DNA of 64,000 nucleotides from Yersinia intermedia (GTDB lineage Bacteria > Pseudomonadota > Gammaproteobacteria > Enterobacterales > Enterobacteriaceae): contig NZ_LR134116.1 of the NCBI RefSeq assembly GCF_900635455.1, forward strand, positions 186,001-250,000, given 5' to 3'. Shown here one piece after another: positions 11,062-22,038 of the stretch (its first letter is position 1; each line of letters begins with the position of its first letter). Made by a program: the position numbers and the translations under genes. Under the pieces are notes generated by a model that worked only from the letters and a program-made list of their open reading frames with translations, had not been told where the DNA came from and searched no databases.

Positions 11062-11180
11062 CGATAGGTTCGTAGTCTATTAATCGCTGGGATGACGTCA
11101 TCCAGTAGTTTGCATGATGTCTTTCCTGTGTCTAACGTCTGCCTGATGGTTTCAGGAGATGGTATGTTTCAGGAGATCGT

Positions 11181-12062
11181 ATGAAAGGCATAATTCTGGC
11201 TGGTGGTTCCGGTACCCGTTTGCACCCCATCACCCGTGGCGTCTCTAAGCAACTGCTTCCCGTCTATGATAAACCGATGATTTACTATCCGCTGTCAGTG
11301 CTGATGCTGGCAGGGATCCGTGACATTCTGATTATTTCTACTCCAGAAGATTTGCCGTCATTTCAGCGCTTACTGGGCAATGGCGATGAGTTTGGTATTC
11401 ATCTGAGTTATGCCGCACAACCGAGTCCAGACGGGTTGGCACAGGCATTTATTATCGGTGAGGAATTTATTGGCGATGAACCTTGCTGCCTGGTTCTCGG
11501 TGATAATATCTTCTTTGGTCAAAGCTTTAGCCCGAAACTGAAAGCGGTTACGGCACGTCAGCACGGTGCGACAGTCTTTGGTTATCAGGTGATGGATCCA
11601 GAGCGTTTTGGTGTGGTGGAGTTTGACGACAATTTCCGCGCGCTGTCTATCGAAGAGAAGCCAAGTCAGCCTAAATCCAATTGGGCAGTGACTGGGCTTT
11701 ATTTCTACGATAATCAAGTGGTTGAATTTGCCAAGCAGGTTAAGCCTTCCTCCCGTGGTGAGCTGGAAATCACCAGTATCAACCAGATGTATATGGAGCG
11801 TGGTGAGTTAACCGTTGAGCTATTAGGCCGTGGTTTTGCCTGGTTAGACACCGGTACGCATGACAGCCTGATTGAAGCCAGTACCTTTGTACAAACCGTT
11901 GAAAAACGCCAAGGTTTCAAAATTGCCTGTCTGGAAGAGATCGCCTGGCGCAATGGTTGGCTAGACGACGACGGCGTCAGGCGTGCAGCGGCTGCGCTGG
12001 CCAAAACCGGTTACGGCAAATATTTATTGGATCTGTTACATGCCCGTCCACGCCAGTATTGA
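11181..12062 (+). CDS. rffH: Glucose-1-phosphate thymidylyltransferase RffH
   Basis: Makes dTDP-glucose from dTTP and glucose-1-phosphate, the first step towards TDP-Fuc4NAc. The 293 residues have the nucleotidyltransferase signature [20 protein letters not shown] at 8-27, followed by [20 protein letters not shown] (metal-binding Asp), VIEEKP-type [10 protein letters not shown] and [20 protein letters not shown] precedes the ATG. The 119-base gap before it holds no gene; a second in-frame-like ATG at 11163 has its own AGGAGAT, from a short local duplication of TTTCAGGAGAT. The gene overlaps wecD by 23 bases. Confidence 0.97.
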   Translation: MKGIILAGGSGTRLHPITRGVSKQLLPVYDKPMIYYPLSVLMLAGIRDILIISTPEDLPSFQRLLGNGDEFGIHLSYAAQPSPDGLAQAFIIGEEFIGDEPCCLVLGDNIFFGQSFSPKLKAVTARQHGATVFGYQVMDPERFGVVEFDDNFRALSIEEKPSQPKSNWAVTGLYFYDNQVVEFAKQVKPSSRGELEITSINQMYMERGELTVELLGRGFAWLDTGTHDSLIEASTFVQTVEKRQGFKIACLEEIAWRNGWLDDDGVRRAAAALAKTGYGKYLLDLLHARPRQY

Positions 12063-12777
12063 GCCTTTGGCCTGGGAAAGTGAATTTTTCCAGCGCCACA
12101 GTGCAAAACTGATTTTCTCCGACTCAGCCCCGCAGCTTAATCCGGCTGAGTTGGGCGCTTTTACACTAACCCAAGCTAAAGTACCTACCCATCGCCTTGA
12201 TCTCATCGATTCTCTTGGTCAACTCGATTTTCATCTGGTTGAAGGAGAAGTTGATCTCTCGTTAGCCATTGATGTGAACAAGGTGATTGGCACGGAAAAT
12301 GCTTCATCTGAGGCCGATGTCACTGCATCCAAGTTCCAGGTTGCAACGGCGGCGGATATCCCGCAATTGCGCAGTGTTGCCGCCAATGCTTTTGCATTAA
12401 GTCGTTTCCGTGCGCCGTGGTATGACCCGCAGGACAGCGGGCGATTTTATGCATTGTGGGCAGAAAAAGCCGTCTTGGGTACGTTCGACCATCAATGTTT
12501 ATTGGTGACAGATACGTTGGGCCAGCCCGCAGGGTTCGTGACGCTACGAGACTTGCAAGATGGCAGTGCACGTATTGGTTTGTTGGCGGTATTCCCAGAG
12601 GCACAGGGTAAAGGCGTTGGTTCATCGTTAATGTCGGCGGCAAAGCAGTGGTGCCAGAGTCATGGGTTACAGCGGTTACGGGTGGCCACACAGATGAGCA
12701 ATATTGCTGCTTTACGTCTTTATATTCGTAGTGGTGCTGTTATTGAGAGCACCGCGTATTGGTTATGCAGGGGATGA
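12040..12777 (+). CDS. wecD: dTDP-4-amino-4,6-dideoxygalactose N-acetyltransferase WecD
   Basis: GNAT-family acetyltransferase that makes TDP-Fuc4NAc from the WecE product and acetyl-CoA. The open frame reaches further upstream (11983), but [17 protein letters not shown] from ATG 12040 aligns with the E. coli start MPVRASIEPLTWENAFF, giving 245 residues. The C-terminal GNAT acetyl-CoA loop is visible as [15 protein letters not shown], then [27 protein letters not shown] and GTFDHQCL are conserved WecD segments. It overlaps rffH by 23 bases and ends 1 base before wecE. Confidence 0.93.
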   Translation: MPVHASIEPLAWESEFFQRHSAKLIFSDSAPQLNPAELGAFTLTQAKVPTHRLDLIDSLGQLDFHLVEGEVDLSLAIDVNKVIGTENASSEADVTASKFQVATAADIPQLRSVAANAFALSRFRAPWYDPQDSGRFYALWAEKAVLGTFDHQCLLVTDTLGQPAGFVTLRDLQDGSARIGLLAVFPEAQGKGVGSSLMSAAKQWCQSHGLQRLRVATQMSNIAALRLYIRSGAVIESTAYWLCRG

Positions 12778-12778
12778 G

Positions 12779-13909
12779 ATGATTCCATTTAACGCTCCAC
12801 CAGTAGTAGGCACCGAACTCGGTTATATGCAGGCCGCGATGGCTAGCGGTAAATTATGCGGTGATGGTGGGTTTACCCGTCGCTGCCAGCAGTGGATGGA
12901 GCAGCGTTTCGGGTGCCCGAAAGTATTACTGACGCCTTCATGCACCGCCTCACTGGAAATGGCTGCGTTGTTGCTGGATATCAAACCCGGCGACGAAGTG
13001 ATCATGCCGAGCTTTACCTTTGTTTCTACCGCGAATGCTTTCGTGCTGCGTGGGGCAAAAATGGTGTTTGTTGATATCCGCCCGGATACCATGAACATCG
13101 ATGAAACCAAGATTGAAGCCGCGATTACCGATAAAACCAAAGTTATTGTGCCAGTCCATTATGCGGGTGTTGCCTGCGAGATGGATACCATTATGGCGTT
13201 GGCGAAAAAGCATAATTTGTTTGTGGTAGAAGATGCCGCTCAGGGTGTGATGTCCACTTACAAAGGTAAAGCATTGGGGACTATTGGTCATATTGGCTGC
13301 TTTAGTTTCCATGAAACCAAGAATTACACGGCTGGCGGTGAAGGTGGCGCAACGCTCATTAATGACCCGTTACTGATAGATCGCGCTGAAATCATTCGCG
13401 AAAAAGGTACCAACCGTAGCCAGTTTTTCCGTGGACAGGTCGATAAATATACCTGGCGAGATATCGGCTCCAGCTATCTGATGTCTGACTTACAGGCTGC
13501 TTATCTGTGGGGCCAGTTGGAAGCCGCAGAACAGATTAACGAACGCCGTTTGGCGCTGTGGCACACCTATTATAATGCCTTCAAACCGCTGGCTGATGCC
13601 GGGCGCATTGATTTGCCGGTGATCCCTGGTGATGTGGTGCAAAATGCGCATATGTTTTATATCAAACTGCGCGATATTGACGATCGTTCTAATTTTATCA
13701 GCTACTTAAAAGAAGCTGAGATCATGGCCGTATTCCATTACATTCCGTTGCATGGTTGCCCGGCAGGTGAGGCATTTGGCCGTATGGCGGGTGAAGACCG
13801 CTTTACCACCAAAGAGAGTGAGCGTCTGGTTCGCTTGCCCATCTTCTTTAACTTGACTGATGTGAATCAGAAAACGGTCATTAATACTATTCTGAGTTTC
13901 TTCGCCTGA
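12779..13909 (+). CDS. wecE: dTDP-4-amino-4,6-dideoxygalactose transaminase WecE
   Basis: PLP-dependent sugar aminotransferase (DegT/DnrJ/EryC1 family) that aminates dTDP-4-keto-6-deoxyglucose with glutamate. From ATG 12779 the protein is 376 residues and begins MIPFNAPPVVGTEL, as in E. coli; the frame extends upstream into wecD, but those residues are not conserved. The PLP-binding Lys is K181 in HETKNYTAGGEGG, with D152 and Q155 in VVEDAAQGV. The fold-type I segment TPSCTASLEMAALL lies at 52-65. Next gene wzxE starts 1 base after the stop. Confidence 0.97.
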   Translation: MIPFNAPPVVGTELGYMQAAMASGKLCGDGGFTRRCQQWMEQRFGCPKVLLTPSCTASLEMAALLLDIKPGDEVIMPSFTFVSTANAFVLRGAKMVFVDIRPDTMNIDETKIEAAITDKTKVIVPVHYAGVACEMDTIMALAKKHNLFVVEDAAQGVMSTYKGKALGTIGHIGCFSFHETKNYTAGGEGGATLINDPLLIDRAEIIREKGTNRSQFFRGQVDKYTWRDIGSSYLMSDLQAAYLWGQLEAAEQINERRLALWHTYYNAFKPLADAGRIDLPVIPGDVVQNAHMFYIKLRDIDDRSNFISYLKEAEIMAVFHYIPLHGCPAGEAFGRMAGEDRFTTKESERLVRLPIFFNLTDVNQKTVINTILSFFA

Positions 13910-13910
13910 T

Positions 13911-15167
13911 ATGTCTCTGGCAAAAGCATCGATTTGGACTGCTGGCTCTACGCTGATTAAAATCGGCGTAGGGTTGTTAGTGGTTAAGCTGCTGGCGGTG
14001 ACCTTTGGTCCCAGCGGCGTTGGGCAGGCGGGTAACTTTCGCCAGCTAATTACGGTATTAGGCGTGCTCTCCGGCGCGGGTATCTTTAACGGTATTACCA
14101 AGTATGTTGCTGAATATCATCAGCAACCTGAGCGTTTACGTGCAGTGCTGGGCACCTCTTCGACGATCGTTTTGGGGTTCTCCACTCTGCTGGCATTAAT
14201 TTTCCTGCTGGCAGCCAAACCCGTCAGTTTTGCGTTATTCGGTCATGGGGATTACCAGAATGTGGTGCGCGCAGTGGCGCTTATCCAGATGGGTATTGCC
14301 TACGCCAACCTGTTTCTGGCGATCCTCAAAGGCTATCGCGACGCCATGGGCAATGCGCTGGCGGTGATAGGTGGCAGCCTGATTGGTGTCGTGGCGTATT
14401 ATATTTGCTTTCGTATTGGCGGCTACTCCGGCGCATTAGTGGGGTTGGCATTAGTCCCTGCGCTGGTGGTGATACCTGCGGCTGCTATGCTGATTCGCCG
14501 CAAGACTATTCCCCTAAGTTATCTTAAACTTAGCTGGGATAAGGCGTTAGCCAGCCATTTAGGTAAGTTTACCATCATGGCACTGATTACCTCAGTGACC
14601 TTGCCAGTAGCCTATGTGATGATGCGTAACTTGCTGGCAGACCATTATGGTTGGGATGCCGTTGGGATCTGGCAAGGGGTAAGCAGTATTTCAGATGCTT
14701 ATCTACAATTTATTACGGCCTCATTTACGGTTTACCTGTTACCTACACTCTCAAGGCTCAAAGCGAAAGCGGATATCTCTCGTGAAATCCTGCGCTCACT
14801 GAAGTTTGTCTTACCGGCAGTGGCAACCGCCAGTTTGATGGTATGGTTGTTGCGTGATTTTGCTATCTGGCTGCTGTTCTCGCATCAATTTACCGCGATG
14901 CGTGACCTGTTTGCCTGGCAGTTGGTAGGCGATGTGTTGAAAGTCGGGTCGTATGTGTTTGGCTATCTGGTGATTGCCAAAGCCTCTTTGCGCTTTTACA
15001 TTCTCACAGAAGTGAGCCAGTTCTTACTGTTGACCGGGTTTGCCCATTGGTTAATTCCAATGAATGGTTCTTTAGGCGCAGCACAGGCCTATATGGCAAC
15101 TTATATCGTCTATTTTGCGCTCTGTAGCTGCGTATTCATTATGTATCGTAGACATTCATCACCGTAG
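13911..15167 (+). CDS. wzxE: ECA lipid III flippase WzxE
   Basis: Translocates the undecaprenyl-PP-linked ECA trisaccharide across the inner membrane (MOP superfamily). The 418-residue protein has about 12 hydrophobic segments spread over its length and starts MSLAKASIWTAGSTLIKIG, typical of WzxE. Charged loop residues such as the KYVAEYHQQPERL segment match the family. ATG 13911 follows the wecE stop by 1 base, so it is translated as part of the same message. E. coli WzxE is 416 residues. Confidence 0.95.
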   Translation: MSLAKASIWTAGSTLIKIGVGLLVVKLLAVTFGPSGVGQAGNFRQLITVLGVLSGAGIFNGITKYVAEYHQQPERLRAVLGTSSTIVLGFSTLLALIFLLAAKPVSFALFGHGDYQNVVRAVALIQMGIAYANLFLAILKGYRDAMGNALAVIGGSLIGVVAYYICFRIGGYSGALVGLALVPALVVIPAAAMLIRRKTIPLSYLKLSWDKALASHLGKFTIMALITSVTLPVAYVMMRNLLADHYGWDAVGIWQGVSSISDAYLQFITASFTVYLLPTLSRLKAKADISREILRSLKFVLPAVATASLMVWLLRDFAIWLLFSHQFTAMRDLFAWQLVGDVLKVGSYVFGYLVIAKASLRFYILTEVSQFLLLTGFAHWLIPMNGSLGAAQAYMATYIVYFALCSCVFIMYRRHSSP

Positions 15168-15183
15168 ACACTCTTTACAGTAG

Positions 15184-17648
<2,465 letters not shown>

Positions 17649-17656
17649 GGATTGTA

Positions 17657-18397
17657 ATGGAACCGAATACTGTTATTCCAAAATATAATGTCCGTGGTTT
17701 CGAGATTTGGGGCTTTCGTGATATGGCCCAAACGCTGGATCATTTGCTAAGCAGTGGCCCGGTGAAGACCGGGACGTTGGTGGCAATGAACGCAGAGAAA
17801 CTGCTCAAAGCCGAAGACGATGTGGCGCTGCGTGAGTTGATCACCGAGGCTGAATATCTGTATGCCGACGGTATCAGTATGGTGCGCGCGATCCGTCGTA
17901 AATACCCGCAAGCGAAGCTGTCACGGGTAGCAGGTGCGGATTTGTGGGAAGCACTAATGCAGCGCGCCGGGCAGCAAGGGACGCCGGTCTTTTTGGTGGG
18001 AGGCAAACCTGACGTGTTGGCTGAAACTGAAGCTAAATTACGTGCGCAGTGGAATGTGAATCTGGTGGGTAGTCAGGATGGTTATTTCACCACAGAGCAG
18101 CGCGAAGCCCTGTTTGCGAGAATAGCAGCCAGTGGTGCGGCGATAGTGACTGTCGCCATGGGATCGCCTAAACAGGAAATGTTTATGCGCGACTGCCGTA
18201 AGTTCTATCCCGACGCACTGTATATGGGCGTTGGTGGCACCTATGACGTCTTTACCGGCCACGTCAAACGTGCGCCTAAGATATGGCAGAACATGGGGCT
18301 GGAGTGGCTTTATCGCCTGCTGGCGCAGCCAAGTCGTATTCGGCGTCAGTTCAAGCTGCTGAAGTTCGTTGGCTATTATTACAGTGGCCGTTTGTAA
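17657..18397 (+). CDS. wecG: UDP-ManNAcA:lipid I ManNAcA transferase WecG
   Basis: Adds the second ECA sugar, ManNAcA, to GlcNAc-PP-undecaprenol (WecG/TagA/CpsF family, GT26). The 246 residues equal the E. coli length. Family motifs: [27 protein letters not shown] with the catalytic-region Asp, [19 protein letters not shown], and [12 protein letters not shown] followed by [20 protein letters not shown] 17657 follows AAGGATTGTA. It is the last gene of the ECA operon. Confidence 0.96.
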   Translation: MEPNTVIPKYNVRGFEIWGFRDMAQTLDHLLSSGPVKTGTLVAMNAEKLLKAEDDVALRELITEAEYLYADGISMVRAIRRKYPQAKLSRVAGADLWEALMQRAGQQGTPVFLVGGKPDVLAETEAKLRAQWNVNLVGSQDGYFTTEQREALFARIAASGAAIVTVAMGSPKQEMFMRDCRKFYPDALYMGVGGTYDVFTGHVKRAPKIWQNMGLEWLYRLLAQPSRIRRQFKLLKFVGYYYSGRL

Positions 18398-18791
18398 TAT
18401 TGTCTTTTGAGCAGGGTTTAACCAACCCTGCTGTTATAAAACCCCTCCCATTTATTCCTCCCATCAATATCATTACGCCTTAATTCCATTATGAAATCGA
18501 TTTTTTAATTTTTATTCCATAAAGTTTTAGTTTCGGGTTTGCTAATCTGGCCCAGATACGGAAGGATACGGGCCGGTTACGGTTATGTGTTCATAATCGC
18601 TTTTATAATGGGCGGTTTCCCTATTCGTTAACTTGCATAAATTAAAGTAGTCATCATTAGGCTGAACACATTGGTGCAGCCATTAGATTTTTTTTTGTGA
18701 AAAACGTCTATTTTTAATAAAAACAATAGATTAATTAATAAAAACAACCGGGAAAGCCGGAGCAGACACATCATCAGCTCACAGAGGATAT
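18398..18791 (+). other. wecG-yifK intergenic region with yifK leader
   Basis: No gene in these 394 bases. An 8-bp inverted repeat GCAGGGTT / AACCCTGC (18411-18431) lies just after wecG without a T run, so it is at best a weak terminator. The second half is A/T-rich. The 50 bases before yifK contain several ACA trinucleotides (ACAACC, ACACATC, ACAGAGG). In Salmonella yifK, ACA motifs of the leader enhance translation and are silenced by the small RNA GcvB, so the same control is likely here (inference). Confidence 0.5.
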
Positions 18792-20183
18792 ATGGCAGAC
18801 AACGAAGAGAAAAAAGGGTTACACCGAGGGCTGGAAGCCCGGCATATCGAACTGATAGCGTTAGGCGGGACGATTGGCGTCGGGTTGTTTATGGGGTCAG
18901 CCAGTACCCTGAAATGGGCCGGGCCTTCGGTATTGCTGGCATATATCATTGCTGGCTTATTTGTATTTTTTATTATGCGGGCAATGGGCGAAATGCTTTA
19001 TCTGGAGCCGGTTGCCGGCTCTTTTGCCGTCTATGCCCATAAGTATCTTAGCCCCTATTTCGGCTATCTAACGGCTTGGGGCTATTGGTTTATGTGGATA
19101 GCGGTGGGGATATCAGAAATTACCGCGATTGGCGTATACGTTCAGTTTTGGTTCCCTGAAATCCCACAATGGTTACCTGCGATTGCCGGGGTGGCCATAG
19201 TGGCACTGGCTAATCTGGCGGCGGTCAGATTATATGGTGAGCTGGAGTTCTGGTTCGCGATGATCAAGGTTACCACCATCATTGTGATGATTCTGGTGGG
19301 CTTGGGGGTTATCTTCTTCGGTTTTGGTAATCACGGCCAGGCGATTGGTTTTGATAACCTGACGGCCCATGGCGGCTTTTTTGCCGGTGGTTGGAAAGGG
19401 TTCATGTTTGCTTTGTGTATTGTGGTGGCATCCTATCAGGGTGTTGAACTGGTGGGTATTACCGCTGGTGAAGCTAAAAACCCACAAGTGACGCTAAAGC
19501 GAGCGATTAATAACATTTTATGGCGCATTCTGATTTTCTATGTTGGCGCAATATTTGTCATTGTCACTATCTTCCCGTGGAACGGTATTGGCACGGAGGG
19601 CAGTCCGTTTGTCCTGACATTCGCCAAGATAGGGATAACGGCTGCGGCCGGTATTATTAACTTCGTGGTGCTGACTGCGGCACTGTCTGGTTGTAACAGC
19701 GGTATGTATAGCGGCGGGCGTATGTTGTATGCGCTGGCGAAGAATCGCCAGTTACCCGCCTGCCTGACGAAGTTGTCGGCCAGCGGCGTACCGGTTTACT
19801 GTATTGCGGTGACGATTCTGTGTTTGCTGGTGGGTTCAAGTCTTAATTATATTATTCCGAATCCACAACAGGTATTTGTCTATGTTTACAGCGCTAGTGT
19901 ATTACCGGGTATGGTGCCGTGGTTTGTGGTCCTCGTTAGCCAATTGCGTTTCCGCCAGGTACATAAAGAAGCGATAAAGCAGCATCCGTTTAAATCCATC
20001 ATGTTCCCGTATGTAAACTATCTCACGATCGCTTTCTTGATATGTGTGTTGGTTGGGATGGGGATTAACCCTGATACCCGCTTATCGTTGTTAGTGGGGG
20101 TAATTTTCCTGGGATTGGTGTCGGCATGTTATTTCGGGCTGAGAATGCATAAACACAACGTTGCTGAAACATCTCCAAAGTAA
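18792..20183 (+). CDS. yifK: APC-family amino acid permease YifK
   Basis: Inner-membrane amino acid:cation symporter of the APC superfamily (AAT family); the E. coli and Salmonella orthologue has been linked to threonine/serine uptake. The 463 residues carry about 12 hydrophobic segments and the family start [19 protein letters not shown] (about 11-29), with [33 protein letters not shown] and [25 protein letters not shown] 18792 follows AGAGGATAT. Substrate is inferred from orthology only. Confidence 0.92.
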   Translation: MADNEEKKGLHRGLEARHIELIALGGTIGVGLFMGSASTLKWAGPSVLLAYIIAGLFVFFIMRAMGEMLYLEPVAGSFAVYAHKYLSPYFGYLTAWGYWFMWIAVGISEITAIGVYVQFWFPEIPQWLPAIAGVAIVALANLAAVRLYGELEFWFAMIKVTTIIVMILVGLGVIFFGFGNHGQAIGFDNLTAHGGFFAGGWKGFMFALCIVVASYQGVELVGITAGEAKNPQVTLKRAINNILWRILIFYVGAIFVIVTIFPWNGIGTEGSPFVLTFAKIGITAAAGIINFVVLTAALSGCNSGMYSGGRMLYALAKNRQLPACLTKLSASGVPVYCIAVTILCLLVGSSLNYIIPNPQQVFVYVYSASVLPGMVPWFVVLVSQLRFRQVHKEAIKQHPFKSIMFPYVNYLTIAFLICVLVGMGINPDTRLSLLVGVIFLGLVSACYFGLRMHKHNVAETSPK

Positions 20184-20391
20184 TTGGCGTTGCAGGTCGG
20201 CTGCTTGTAGTGGCGACACCCATGGATGGGCCGAGTCACTCATGTAGCTAACCCGCTGCGGTTTTAAGAGCGAAGGAGATGAAACGCCTATAAAACCAGC
20301 GAACAAGGCGAGGTAAGGGCTATCAATGGCTAACTTTTGCGGCAGAGTGTGCAAAGCGTAAGCAAACACACCATTTCTTCTAAAAAAGCAC
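20184..20391 (+). repeat. Degenerate ERIC-like remnant upstream of the tRNA operon
   Basis: Bases from about 20190 to 20275 contain GTTGCAGGTCGGC, GGCCGAGTCACTCATGTAGC and CCGCTGCGG in the order expected of a decayed ERIC element on the minus strand. Similarity is weak. The rest of this gap shows no gene. Confidence 0.35.
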
Positions 20392-20427
20392 TAGACAGCC
20401 AAGTATTAAAACCGTAGTATCCTCACC
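20392..20427 (+). promoter_or_regulatory. sigma70 promoter of the tRNA operon
   Basis: A -35 TAGACA (20392-20397), a 17-base spacer and a -10 TAGTAT (20415-20420) are followed by CCTCACCCGC. The predicted start is about 20427, 15 bases before the first tRNA. Confidence 0.75.
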
Positions 20428-20441
20428 CGCAACGGCGCTAA

Positions 20442-20518
<77 letters not shown>

Positions 20519-20588
20519 TTAATTTTGTGTGCAAGAGCTGCGGTGGTAAGATTGCCGCGTACGACGATGTAAGCTGTAAAGAAGTTAT

Positions 20589-20665
20589 GGTGGCTATAGC
20601 TCAGTTGGTAGAGCCCTGGATTGTGATTCCAGTTGTCGTGGGTTCGAGCCCCATTAGCCACCCCA
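20589..20665 (+). tRNA. hisR: tRNA-His (anticodon GTG)
   Basis: 77 bases including the extra 5' G typical of tRNA-His, which pairs with C before the encoded CCA. Acceptor GGTGGCTA pairs with TAGCCACC; the anticodon loop is ATTGTGA, giving GTG. D arm TAGCTCAGTTGGTAGAG is intact. The T arm reads GTGGGTTCGAGCCCCAT, with a G-T closing pair. Confidence 0.97.
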
Positions 20666-20680
20666 AATTTTGTGGAACAT

Positions 20681-20767
20681 GCGATGGTGGCGGAATTGGT
20701 AGACGCGCTAGCTTCAGGTGTTAGTGTCCTTACGGACGTGAGGGTTCAAGTCCCTCCCTTCGCACCA
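20681..20767 (+). tRNA. leuT: tRNA-Leu (anticodon CAG), acceptor-stem mismatch
   Basis: 87 bases with a long variable arm (TGTCCTTACGGACGT) and encoded CCA. Anticodon loop CTTCAGG gives CAG. The acceptor strands are GCGATGG and CCTTCGC: six pairs form, but T at the fifth position faces T, where the E. coli gene has A facing T. D arm and T arm (GAGGG/CCCTC) are intact. See the finding on this mismatch. Confidence 0.95.
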
Positions 20768-20842
20768 CACAAACATGTAGATATTTATTAATATTTACAT
20801 GGACATAGGTCGAGAGACCATGTAGAGTAAACAGTAAGAAAT

Positions 20843-20919
20843 CGGCGAGTAGCGCAGCTTGGTAGCGCAACTGGTTTGGGACCAGTGGGTCGGAGGTTCG
20901 AATCCTCTCTCGCCGACCA
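20843..20919 (+). tRNA. proM: tRNA-Pro (anticodon TGG)
   Basis: 77 bases with encoded CCA. Acceptor CGGCGAG pairs with CTCGCCG; anticodon arm ACTGG-TTTGGGA-CCAGT gives TGG; T arm GGAGGTTCGAATCCTC is intact. Last tRNA of the operon; the terminator follows 11 bases later. Confidence 0.97.
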
Positions 20920-20930
20920 ATTTCAGAAGA

Positions 20931-20954
20931 AACCCCGCAATGCGGGGTTTTTTT
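20931..20954 (+). terminator. Terminator of the tRNA operon
   Basis: Stem AACCCCGC / GCGGGGTT (20931-20938, 20942-20949) with loop AAT and a T run to 20954. Confidence 0.93.
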
Positions 20955-21160
20955 TCGTCGGTATAATATTGATTCCCCACTATACCCCTCTCTTCTCACC
21001 CCGTTGTATTGACAGTCGCCAATCCAGCCTCGCAGTCCGGCTTTCTGACATCAGAACCTTTGTTGGTACCCTTTGATCAAATTAGCCCGATAGAGTGACC
21101 AGACTGGTGATTTGTCAGGTAAAGATGAGGTGTTGGCTTTTTGCGACAAAAGGCAGCGGC
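20955..21160. other. Gene-free stretch between the tRNA operon and glmZ control region
   Basis: No ORF with coding character. E. coli has aslB and aslA at this place; neither is here. A half-matching GlrR-type motif TGTC-N10-GAGG lies at 21113-21130. Confidence 0.5.
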
Positions 21161-21162
21161 TT

Positions 21163-21180
21163 TGTCTCCAAACAGAGACA
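21163..21180 (+). promoter_or_regulatory. Predicted GlrR activator site for glmZ
   Basis: TGTC (21163-21166), 10 bases, GACA (21177-21180): an exact match to the TGTC-N10-GACA motif bound by the response regulator GlrR at glmY/glmZ promoters. It lies about 225 bases upstream of the sigma54 promoter, a normal enhancer distance. Confidence 0.75.
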
Positions 21181-21324
21181 TATAACATCATGATAAACAT
21201 AAAGAAAAACAATGATGAGTTATAGCGTCGTTTTGTAGCGACAGATCACTTAGGCGGTATTGGTATCGCTATGGCCGGTACGTCGTATCGCATCATCTAT
21301 TTGGATGATAATAAAATTATTATT

Positions 21325-21337
21325 TATCAGTTAATTA
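21325..21337 (+). promoter_or_regulatory. Candidate IHF site between GlrR site and sigma54 promoter
   Basis: TATCAG-TTAA-TTA matches the IHF consensus WATCAA-N4-TTR with one mismatch, inside an A/T-rich stretch. IHF bending would bring the enhancer to the promoter. Confidence 0.5.
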
Positions 21338-21386
21338 AAAATTTATTCGCGGGTAATTAAATGAAATGGCTATCGGTTAGAGGAGT

Positions 21387-21402
21387 TGGCACGCTAAGTG
21401 CA
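21387..21402 (+). promoter_or_regulatory. sigma54 promoter of glmZ
   Basis: TTGGCACGCTAAGTGC has the -24 GG (21388-21389) and -12 GC (21400-21401) exactly 10 bases apart. The predicted start is 21413-21414, which coincides with the first base of the glmZ homology (GTAGATGCTC). No sigma70 promoter is evident overlapping it. Confidence 0.88.
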
Positions 21403-21413
21403 ATATCTACCCT

Positions 21414-21636
21414 GTAGATGCTCATCTCATTTATTATGATAGCGTGGTGTTATAGCCAACTTAGCTTCATAAACCCAGAGATGATGCAGAGCCGATTTTA
21501 GGGTGCCTATTGTCCATGTAAACGATGTCGAATATCTTCATCACATACCGGGCATAACGTTGAGTGAGGCGCCGACATTGTTGTCTGTAGACCTGAAAAT
21601 TTTAGACGCTTGCCTTTCCGGCAAGCGTTTTTTTTT
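21414..21636 (+). ncRNA. glmZ: Small RNA GlmZ
   Basis: Trans-acting small RNA that, with Hfq, base-pairs with the glmS mRNA leader and activates glucosamine-6-phosphate synthase; it is destroyed by RNase E with RapZ and protected by decoy GlmY. The sequence follows E. coli GlmZ: GTAGATGCTCAT at the 5' end, CATAAAC and GATGCAGAGCCG in the middle, ATAACGTTGAGTGA further on and TGTAGACCTG before a terminator stem ACGCTTGCC / GGCAAGCGT (21606-21614, 21620-21628) with a long T run. The position between the tRNA operon and hemY is also as in E. coli. Confidence 0.93.
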
Positions 21637-21639
21637 GCA

Positions 21640-21763
21640 TACCCTTCGTACTTGAAGCCGCAGGGTTGTTAGCTGCACACACTTACCCGAATCACTTACC
21701 TGAGTAAGCTCATCGGGATGCGTTTGCTGGCTGCCTACCTGCAACTCCAATTACTTTGGGTAT
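21640..21763. repeat. ERIC element
   Basis: About 124 bases with the ERIC layout: inverted ends (ACCCTTCGTACTTGAAGCCG and TTACTTTGGGTA) around a central CACTTACCTGAGTAAGCTC core. A copy of only its first 40 bases repeats at 21761-21802, then sequence diverges. It lies directly after the glmZ terminator. Confidence 0.85.
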
Positions 21764-21893
21764 TCTTTGCTACTTGAAGCCGCAGGGTTGTTAGCTGCAC
21801 TAGTTACTCGGCCCATCCGTGGGCCTCGCCTCGTTGAGGCCGCTGCAAGCAGCGTTCAACTCTGCTCCCGACAGATTTGTCCCCGAATCAGAA
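21764..21893. repeat. Partial second ERIC copy and GC hairpins
   Basis: The start repeats the ERIC left end (TACTTGAAGCCGCAGGGTTG). The remainder has hairpins such as GGCCCATCCGTGGGCC and GCTGCAAGCAGC. No gene is visible. Confidence 0.5.
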
Positions 21894-21894
21894 G

Positions 21895-21921
21895 CAAAAA
21901 AAAGGCCCCGTAGGAGCCTTT
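21895..21921 (-). terminator. Terminator of the hem operon
   Basis: On the minus strand the stem AAAGGCTCC / GGGGCCTTT (plus-strand 21901-21921, loop of 3) is followed by a T run (plus-strand A from 21896). It lies 118 bases after the hemY stop, so the structured repeat between them is transcribed. Confidence 0.85.
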
Positions 21922-21941
21922 AGATGACTAATGAAGCTGAA

Positions 21942-22015
21942 CCAAGGGGAAACGTGCCGTTGGGATCGTAGCGACGTAAGTCGCCGGAGTGCCCCTAGGT
22001 ACGGTCGCCCCTTGG
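21942..22015. repeat. Structured repeat, copy A (3' of hemY)
   Basis: A 74-base unit closed by a perfect stem CCAAGGGG (21942-21949) / CCCCTTGG (22008-22015), with an inner hairpin GCGAC-GTAA-GTCGC (21971-21984). A second copy lies at 29153-29230 with the same length between the CCCC arms (58 bases) and five compensatory base-pair changes. It sits in the 3' untranslated part of the hemY message. It may belong to the YPAL family of Yersinia palindromic repeats, which favour such sites; I cannot compare sequences here. Confidence 0.75.
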
Positions 22016-22038
22016 CTCACAGATTGACTTGCATACCA

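Noticed and set aside
18411..18431. wecG terminator
   Set aside because: The 8-bp hairpin has no T run, so it is noted only in the intergenic entry.
20730..20999. Minus-strand ORFs across tRNA-Leu and tRNA-Pro
   Set aside because: They are reverse readings of tRNA genes and of the terminator; the resulting [17 protein letters not shown] peptides are a well-known artefact.
21541..21750. Minus-strand 69-codon ORF
   Set aside because: It lies over the glmZ terminator and an ERIC element, with no coding character.
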